Shown here one piece after another: positions 5,857 to 10,304 of a stretch of DNA of 10,304 nt. The stretch lies in NCBI GenBank assembly GCA_046597375.1, contig JBKJKM010000187.1, positions 1-10,304 on the forward strand, given 5' to 3'. A program made the translations under genes and the position numbers. The notes below the pieces were generated by a model, which did not search any database, was not told where the DNA came from, and worked only from the letters and a program-made list of their open reading frames with translations. Within the stretch, counting starts at the first letter, position 1. Each line of letters opens with the position of its first letter. Source of the DNA: DATLED01 sp046597375. GTDB taxonomy: Bacteria; Actinomycetota; Acidimicrobiia; Acidimicrobiales; CADCTF01.

Positions 5857-6475
5857 AGTCAAACCAGTGCGTGATCGGCGTGCCGAACGCCGTGAGGCCA
5901 CTCGATCCGAGATCGTCGACATCGCGTGGGAGCTCGTCAGAGCCAACGGTCTCGCCGCCCTCTCCCTTCGTGACCTGGCCGCCCGGGTCGGCATGCAGGC
6001 GCCGTCGCTCTACTCGTACTTCGCCTCCAAGAACGACATCTTCGATGCGATGTACGCCCAAGGTGCACGGGAGTTCGTGCGGCGCCAGGACGACCTCGTC
6101 TGGACGGGCGACCCACTGAGCGACCTCAAGACCATCGGCCGATTCTTCGTCGAGTTCTCGACCGAAGACCCGGTGCGCTACCAGTTGCTGTTCCAGCGAA
6201 CGATTCCCGGCTTCGAGCCGTCGCCGGAATCCTTCGCCATCTCCGTGAAGAGCCTGACCGCCCTGCAGCGGCGCTTCGCCGAGATCGGCCTCACCGACGA
6301 TCGAGCCATCGACCTCTTCACCGCCGTCGGAACCGGGCTCACCGACCAGCAGATCTCCAACGATCCGGGCGGCGTGCGTTGGACCCGGCTGATCGACGAA
6401 GCGACCGAGATGTTCTTCAACCACCTGATGTCCAAGCGGGCATCGACGAAACAGAAAGGCCGGACCACCAGATGA
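5852..6475 (+). CDS. TetR/AcrR-family transcriptional regulator
   Basis: The 207-residue protein has the TetR layout. An N-terminal helix-turn-helix domain covers about residues 18-65 (RSEIVDIAWELVRANGLAAL, then LRDLAARVGMQAPSLYSYF and the conserved ASKNDIFDAMY). A variable all-helical ligand and dimer domain runs from ~70 to the end. Such proteins repress neighbouring genes until a small ligand binds. The C-terminal part gives no recognisable ligand class. GTG 5852 is preferred because a TTGACT-17-CTTAAT promoter would start transcription right at it, giving a leaderless message; GTG 5867 is the alternative. The frame is open further upstream but enters the promoter. Its stop overlaps the ATG of the MDMPI-like gene (ATGA), so it is the first gene of a three-gene operon and probably regulates itself, possibly also gatC divergently. 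The basic tail (STKQKGRTTR) is unusual but short. Confidence 0.9.
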   Translation: MLVKPVRDRRAERREATRSEIVDIAWELVRANGLAALSLRDLAARVGMQAPSLYSYFASKNDIFDAMYAQGAREFVRRQDDLVWTGDPLSDLKTIGRFFVEFSTEDPVRYQLLFQRTIPGFEPSPESFAISVKSLTALQRRFAEIGLTDDRAIDLFTAVGTGLTDQQISNDPGGVRWTRLIDEATEMFFNHLMSKRASTKQKGRTTR

Positions 6476-7224
6476 TGAGCACGACCACCGCGGTGGCGGA
6501 GATACCTGCGATCGAACGACGAGAAGCCGGGATGTTGGCGGCAACGGAGAACCGTCGGGTGGTCGAGCTGTTGCGCTCCCTTGACGACGCCGCCTGGACC
6601 AAGGCGACCGACTGCCCGGCTTGGGATGTGCGGGCCATGGCCGGGCACCTGCTCGGCTCCCTCGAAGGGTTCACCGGGGTCCGACCCTTGATGCGACTCA
6701 TGCGAGCGGCGGGCAAGGCCGCCGGCGATGGCCCGTTCGTCGACGGCATGACCGCCGTCCAGGTGAACGCCAATGCGGGCCTCGACCGCTCCCTCCTCCT
6801 CGAGCGCATGGCGGCCGCCGGCCCGAAGCAAGCGGCGTGGCGAACGCGGCGCTCACCGATGCGGGCGATGCCGATGAAGGAAGAGGTCGGCGGCGTGAAG
6901 GAGACCTGGAAGGGGGCCTTCCTCTTCGACACGATCCTCACCCGCGACACGTGGATGCATCGCGTCGACATCGCCAGAGCCACCGGGTGTGAGCTCGTGT
7001 TGAGTGCCGACCACGACGGGCGACTGATCGCCGACGTGGTGGCCGAGTGGGCCCGCCGACACGGCCAGCCGTTCACCCTGCACCTCGAGGGCCCCGCCGG
7101 CGGCACCTTCACCGCGGGCCCTGGCGCTGACGAGACGCTCACCCTCGATGCCGTCGAGTTCTGCCGCATCCTTTCGGGCCGGGCCTCTGGCACCGGCCTG
7201 CTCACCCAGGAGGTCCCGTTCTGA
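6472..7224 (+). CDS. maleylpyruvate isomerase N-terminal (MDMPI/DinB-like) domain protein
   Basis: The 250-residue protein fits the mycothiol-dependent maleylpyruvate isomerase-like family. LLRSLDDAAWTKATDCPAWD (33-52) is the typical L-x-x-L-x-x-x-x-W-x-x-x-T-x-CP-x-WDV opening, and AGHLLG (57-62) carries the first expected metal ligand H59. RDTWMHRVDIARATG (158-172) supplies H163 with nearby acidic residues (D159, D166). The C-terminal part (about 200-248) resembles the family's SCP2-like tail with an LSGRASG motif. Some members use mycothiol as cofactor for isomerisation or S-transfer; many have unknown function. An extended insertion rich in Met/Arg/Ala lies between (70-145). ATG 6472 overlaps the TetR stop by four bases; a second ATG follows at 6475, and an AAAGG stretch lies 12 bases upstream. 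The downstream MBL gene overlaps its stop, so the two enzymes are probably made together under the TetR regulator. Confidence 0.82.
   Translation: MMSTTTAVAEIPAIERREAGMLAATENRRVVELLRSLDDAAWTKATDCPAWDVRAMAGHLLGSLEGFTGVRPLMRLMRAAGKAAGDGPFVDGMTAVQVNANAGLDRSLLLERMAAAGPKQAAWRTRRSPMRAMPMKEEVGGVKETWKGAFLFDTILTRDTWMHRVDIARATGCELVLSADHDGRLIADVVAEWARRHGQPFTLHLEGPAGGTFTAGPGADETLTLDAVEFCRILSGRASGTGLLTQEVPF
7208..7214 (+). promoter_or_regulatory. strong Shine-Dalgarno for the MBL-fold gene
   Basis: AGGAGGT lies inside the end of the MDMPI-like gene, nine bases before ATG 7224. It is the only textbook Shine-Dalgarno I found in the window, where most starts rely on stop/start overlap. It fixes the start of the MBL gene. 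Confidence 0.85.
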
Positions 7225-7952
7225 TGGAGACGCGCGTGACCGAGGTGGCGGATGGCATCCACCAACTCTCGACCCACATCGCCGAAGCCAACTTCGGCTT
7301 CAACCAGTACGTCGTCGGAGGCGACGAGCCCCTGCTGTTCCACACCGGGATGCGGGGAGTGTTCCCGCTCGTCTCGGCGGCCGCATCGTCGGTGCTCCCG
7401 CTCGACTCACTCCGGTGGATCACCTTCGGCCACGTCGAAGCTGACGAGTGCGGATCCATGAACGAGTGGCTCGCAGCTGCCCCGCAGGCCACCGTCGCCC
7501 AGAGCCAGATCGGGTGCATGGTGTCCATCGGCGACCTGTCCGACCGAGCGCCTCGCCCGTTGGCCGATGGTGAGCTGCTCGATATCGGCGGACATCGCCT
7601 GCGATGGATCGACACGCCGCACGTGCCCCACGGATGGGAGGCGGGCATCCTCTTCGACGAGACGACAGGGACGCTCCTGTGCGGTGACCTGTTCACGCGG
7701 TACGGCGACTACGCGGCGACGACCGACGACGACATCGTGACGCCGGCACTCGAAGCCGACCAGTCCGATGACTTCGGCTCCTGGGCGCTTTCACCGGCCA
7801 CGGCGCCAACCCTGCGGCGCTTGGCGGAGTTGCCGATCACCACCATCGCCCCGATGCACGGCTCGGCCTTCACCGGTGATGGCCCGGCGGCGTTGCTGGC
7901 GCTGGCCGGCCACGTCGAGGAGCGCATCTCTGCCGGTCCGCGGAGGGACTGA
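7224..7952 (+). CDS. MBL-fold metallohydrolase, flavodiiron-type (HxExD) metal site
   Basis: This 242-residue metallo-beta-lactamase-fold protein carries the metal motif of the flavodiiron/ODP branch rather than the classical HxHxDH. FGHVEADECGS (69-78) gives H70, E72 and D74. TPHVPHGWEAG (131-141) gives H136, LLCGDLF (151-157) gives D155, and APMHGSA (209-215) gives H212. FNQYVVGGDEPLLFHTG (26-42) is the typical opening of that branch. In flavodiiron enzymes the site is a di-iron centre that reduces O2 or NO, but those have a flavodoxin domain, absent here; stand-alone members have unclear roles. The residue after D74 is Glu where the classical motif has His; in flavodiiron proteins that His is not always a ligand. 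The start ATG 7224 overlaps the previous stop (TGATG) and is preceded by AGGAGGT. The gene ends three bases from the convergent CocE-type gene. A cytoplasmic location is inferred from the lack of a signal peptide. Confidence 0.88.
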   Translation: METRVTEVADGIHQLSTHIAEANFGFNQYVVGGDEPLLFHTGMRGVFPLVSAAASSVLPLDSLRWITFGHVEADECGSMNEWLAAAPQATVAQSQIGCMVSIGDLSDRAPRPLADGELLDIGGHRLRWIDTPHVPHGWEAGILFDETTGTLLCGDLFTRYGDYAATTDDDIVTPALEADQSDDFGSWALSPATAPTLRRLAELPITTIAPMHGSAFTGDGPAALLALAGHVEERISAGPRRD

Positions 7953-7955
7953 TCC

Positions 7956-9899
7956 TCAGAGCAGGAGGCGGGGAATCGACTCGGACCACGAGCGCCGAAG
8001 GAACGGGATGCCGGCCCGATCGACCTCGAGCTCGACGTCCACGTGGAGGGCATCCTCCGTGGAGTGAATGGCGGCGGCGGCTCGCACCTCGGTGATCGAG
8101 CCGGCGTCGTCGAGGACGAGGGTCTGACGTCCCGAGACCGAGGCTCGCGCCGGATGGAACTTCGAAGCCTTCGCCTCGAACGTCGCCGTCGAGGTGAACA
8201 CGATGGGGCGGTCGCGCACTTCGGTCCTCGATCCCCAACCGAGTGCAACGGTCGTCTCGCGCCGCAGCTCGTCGGTCACTACGTCCCAGCGGGGAACACC
8301 CACGGCCGACACCCGCGCCGTTGCGCGCGGTGACGGCGGGGGGCCGAGCGCGCCGCATGACACGGCCGACAGCGGCTCGAGCGGAAGGACGACCGAGCAC
8401 CGGTCGAGATGCAGGGTGTTGGTCGCGGCGTAGGGCGTCGGCCACACCGTCGGGAAGTCGGCCGACGACACCGAGAGCCGGAGTGTGTGGCCGGCGGGAA
8501 GCTCCCACGACGTGACCCGCAACGGCACCTCGAGGTCGTAGACCTCGCCCGAGACCAGGGCCTCGGCGGTCGCCATCCCGCCTCGTCGGGTGGCGTTCAG
8601 CCATCCCCTCGTGATCAGGGTCGACGCACCGTCGGGCGCCACGTCGCACAACTTCGCGCACACCATCGCCACCGGTGCCGTCGATGAGAACCCGAGGCGA
8701 ACTCGCGGCACGCCGAGGAGCCGGAGGGGCAGGGCCAGGGGACGGTCATCGAGATCGAAGGTGACCGAGCGAGCGTCGTCGACCCGCTGGTCGGCGTGGC
8801 CACCGAAGGGGGCCCCGCTCGGGCACCAGAACCCGGCGGCGGTACCCACCGTCGGGTCGTACTCGAACGACGTGGTGCCCGCACCGAGCGCCCAGATGCG
8901 TTCCTCGGCGTCGATCGCCGGCCAGGTGGGAAGTGACCTCCACTCCCCCGGCACCCGTCGGGGAAATCGGTCCGGCGGGTACGAGCGCTGGGCGAAGTAC
9001 CGGAGGTGGGGCACGACGTTGCCGGCGGGATCGTCTCGCAACCACTGGCCGAAGAACTGCGCCATCTCGCCGAGGTGGTCGCCGGCCGGGCCGGTGTACG
9101 ACTGGTGGGGTCGTTGATGGGTCCACGGGCCGACGATCGCCTCGTTGGGCGCCGAGAGGTGTTCGAGCATCCGGAAGACGGCGTTGACATAGCCGTCGTT
9201 CCAGCCGCCGAGGTGGAGCACGGCCGCCTCGATCGAGCCGTAGTCGTGCTTCAACGAGCCGTTGGCCCAGTAGTCGTCGTCGAGCTGATGTCGCAGCCAT
9301 TCGAGGAGCCACGGCTCGGAGTCGAGATGCTCCTGCCAGATCGACGCCCGTGCCGGGCCGGCCAGGTCGGCGTGGGGTGGCAGGGCGTTCTGGGCAACCA
9401 TCCCGAGGCCATAGACCAGCACATCCATGCCAGCGAGGCAGCCGCCGATGAAGTGGACGTCCTCGCCGAAGCGGTCGTCGGTCGCGGCATGGGGGGCGAT
9501 CGCACGGAGCGCAGGCGGGCGATGCATGGCGATCTGGATCGAGTTGAAGCCGCCGTAGGACGTGCCGAACATCCCGACCCGACCGTTGCACCAGGGCTGG
9601 GCGGCCAGCCACGCGATGGCGTCGCAGCCATCGAGCTGCTCGGTGAGGGTGTACTCGTCGTCGGTGCGACCGCCCGAACCACCCGTGCCCCGCACATCGA
9701 GCATCACGCCGACGAAGCCGCGCTCGGCGAACCAAGCGTGGATGGCCCCACCGCCGGCGACGTTGTCGTCCTTGCGATAGGGCTGGTACTCGAGCAGCGC
9801 CGGCCACGGACCGCTCGCCTCGTCGTCGGGGAAGAACAGCGTTGCGGCGAGCAGCGTGCCGTCCCGCACGGGGATGCGGACACGCCGATCGACCCGCAC
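7956..9899 (-). CDS. CocE/NonD-family (S15 peptidase-like) hydrolase
   Basis: The 647-residue protein has the CocE architecture. An alpha/beta-hydrolase domain covers about residues 1-300, a jelly-roll PepX C-terminal-like domain about 305-540, and a beta-rich extension of ~110 residues ends in RSWSESIPRLLL, similar to tails seen in other CocE-family members. The catalytic triad is visible: nucleophile S114 in GMFGTSYGG, D235 in LGGWNDGY and H261 in GPWTHQRPH. Y41 in YQPYRKDD fits the oxyanion-hole tyrosine, and DVRGTGGSGG (68-77) is a strong family marker. Known members cleave acyl esters or amides (cocaine esterase, X-Pro dipeptidyl peptidases, acylases); the substrate here is not predictable. 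No signal peptide is visible, so it is probably cytoplasmic. The start is GTG 9899, three bases after the TAG of the upstream hydrolase; an AAGGTGA 14 bases upstream is a weak ribosome site. The two hydrolases are likely co-transcribed. Confidence 0.93.
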   Translation of the reverse strand: MRVDRRVRIPVRDGTLLAATLFFPDDEASGPWPALLEYQPYRKDDNVAGGGAIHAWFAERGFVGVMLDVRGTGGSGGRTDDEYTLTEQLDGCDAIAWLAAQPWCNGRVGMFGTSYGGFNSIQIAMHRPPALRAIAPHAATDDRFGEDVHFIGGCLAGMDVLVYGLGMVAQNALPPHADLAGPARASIWQEHLDSEPWLLEWLRHQLDDDYWANGSLKHDYGSIEAAVLHLGGWNDGYVNAVFRMLEHLSAPNEAIVGPWTHQRPHQSYTGPAGDHLGEMAQFFGQWLRDDPAGNVVPHLRYFAQRSYPPDRFPRRVPGEWRSLPTWPAIDAEERIWALGAGTTSFEYDPTVGTAAGFWCPSGAPFGGHADQRVDDARSVTFDLDDRPLALPLRLLGVPRVRLGFSSTAPVAMVCAKLCDVAPDGASTLITRGWLNATRRGGMATAEALVSGEVYDLEVPLRVTSWELPAGHTLRLSVSSADFPTVWPTPYAATNTLHLDRCSVVLPLEPLSAVSCGALGPPPSPRATARVSAVGVPRWDVVTDELRRETTVALGWGSRTEVRDRPIVFTSTATFEAKASKFHPARASVSGRQTLVLDDAGSITEVRAAAAIHSTEDALHVDVELEVDRAGIPFLRRSWSESIPRLLL

Positions 9900-9902
9900 C
9901 AG

Positions 9903-10304
9903 CTAGCCGGCCGTCACCTTGCGGGCGAAGTCGACAGCACGCGACTCGATCTCCTCACGATCGAAGTCGAGGGTCGCAACGTGGAAGGAGCGTTCGAGGA
10001 ACACCCGCTCGACGGGACCGCCGACCCGTTCGGCCAGATGGTCGCTGTTGGACGGGGGCACCACGTGATCCTGGCGACTGGTGATGAGCAGCGTGGGGCA
10101 GCGCACGGCGCCGAGGTTCGCGTCGAGCGCCACCTGGGCCTCGAGCAGGCTCAGCAGCGGCGCCACCGGCATGCCGTCGTAGGCCAGCTCGCGCTGGTCG
10201 GGGTCGGCGACGTCGTTGCCGATCGCCGGCATCACCAGCGTGCCCTGATCGATGGTCTGGCGGAGGATGTCGAACAGTGCGTCACCGGCCGGCTCGATGG
10301 TCGG
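9903..10304 (-). CDS. alpha/beta hydrolase, Est30/carboxylesterase-like, C-terminal part (5' end outside window)
   Basis: The frame is open to the right edge of the window, so the N-terminal part, including the nucleophile serine, is not visible; 133 residues remain. The fragment contains the late half of the fold. ELAYDGMPVAPLLSLLEAQ is a cap-type helical region, CPTLLITSRQDHVVPPSNSD supplies the expected catalytic Asp (within SRQDHVVP), and RSFHVATLDFDRE contains the expected catalytic His in a motif typical of Est30-like carboxylesterases. Such enzymes hydrolyse carboxylic esters or monoacylglycerols in the cytoplasm. The gene ends with TAG only three bases before the GTG of the CocE-type gene, so they probably share a transcript. 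An internal GTG at 10235 is not taken as the start because homology-like sequence continues upstream of it to the window edge. Confidence 0.85.
   Translation of the reverse strand, partial: PTIEPAGDALFDILRQTIDQGTLVMPAIGNDVADPDQRELAYDGMPVAPLLSLLEAQVALDANLGAVRCPTLLITSRQDHVVPPSNSDHLAERVGGPVERVFLERSFHVATLDFDREEIESRAVDFARKVTAG

Noticed and set aside
5488..5994. Extension of the gatA frame upstream through gatC and into the TetR gene
   Set aside because: The added sequence overlaps gatC in another frame and is Arg-rich without homology. ATG 5487 gives the canonical GatA start and length.
5855..6544. Minus-strand open frame of 229 codons opposite the TetR gene
   Set aside because: The plus strand encodes an unmistakable TetR helix-turn-helix. 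The antisense frame shows no domain and would conflict with the divergent promoter.
7949..7959. Short hairpin CTGA-TCC-TCAG between the convergent MBL and CocE-type genes as a bidirectional terminator
   Set aside because: Only four base pairs with a three-base loop and no T-run on either side. It arises from two facing TGA stop codons.

Overview
The window is high-GC DNA, densely packed with genes. Most same-strand neighbours overlap by one or four bases (ATGA, GTGA or TGATG junctions) and intergenic gaps are tiny. Three things point to an actinobacterium: the base composition, a mycothiol-type maleylpyruvate isomerase-like (MDMPI) protein, and an indirect-aminoacylation gatCAB operon. An Acidimicrobiia-like lineage is a guess from overall flavour, not something the sequence proves. 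I saw no rRNA, tRNA, CRISPR array or insertion sequence by eye, and no gene-free stretch longer than 59 bases.

Layout: (1) 2-1122, plus strand: the C-terminal part of an ABC-2 type permease, then a nitroreductase-family flavoprotein overlapping it by 4 bases. (2) 1138-5792, minus strand: a five-gene run gatC, gatA, gatB, VOC-family protein, TlpA-like redoxin, with 1- or 4-base overlaps at every junction. (3) 5793-5851: a short divergent promoter region with a 13-base direct repeat. (4) 5852-7952, plus strand: a TetR-family regulator, an MDMPI-like protein and an MBL-fold metallohydrolase, again overlapping. (5) 7956-10304, minus strand: a CocE/NonD-type S15-family hydrolase and, upstream of it, the C-terminal part of an Est30-like alpha/beta hydrolase cut by the window edge.

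The standout is the last gene of the gatCAB run. Its reading frame contains an in-frame TGA at 1881-1879, exactly where the first redox cysteine of a thioredoxin-like active site belongs (ASW-[TGA]-GCR). The protein homology continues in the same frame on both sides. Fifteen bases after the TGA lies a perfect 6-bp hairpin with a five-base loop CGUGU. Its apical GU sits 22 bases past the UGA, almost the same distance as in E. coli fdhF. I read this as a selenoprotein of 362 residues with Sec116 and resolving Cys118, which a standard gene caller would split into two fragments or call a pseudogene.

How the genes fit together: GatCAB makes Gln-tRNA(Gln) and/or Asn-tRNA(Asn) and is housekeeping. 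The VOC protein and selenoprotein are translationally coupled passengers. The TetR-MDMPI-MBL group looks like a self-regulated small-molecule or thiol-chemistry cassette. The two tandem hydrolases at the right edge probably act on esters or acylated compounds. Except for GatCAB, substrates cannot be read from the sequence.
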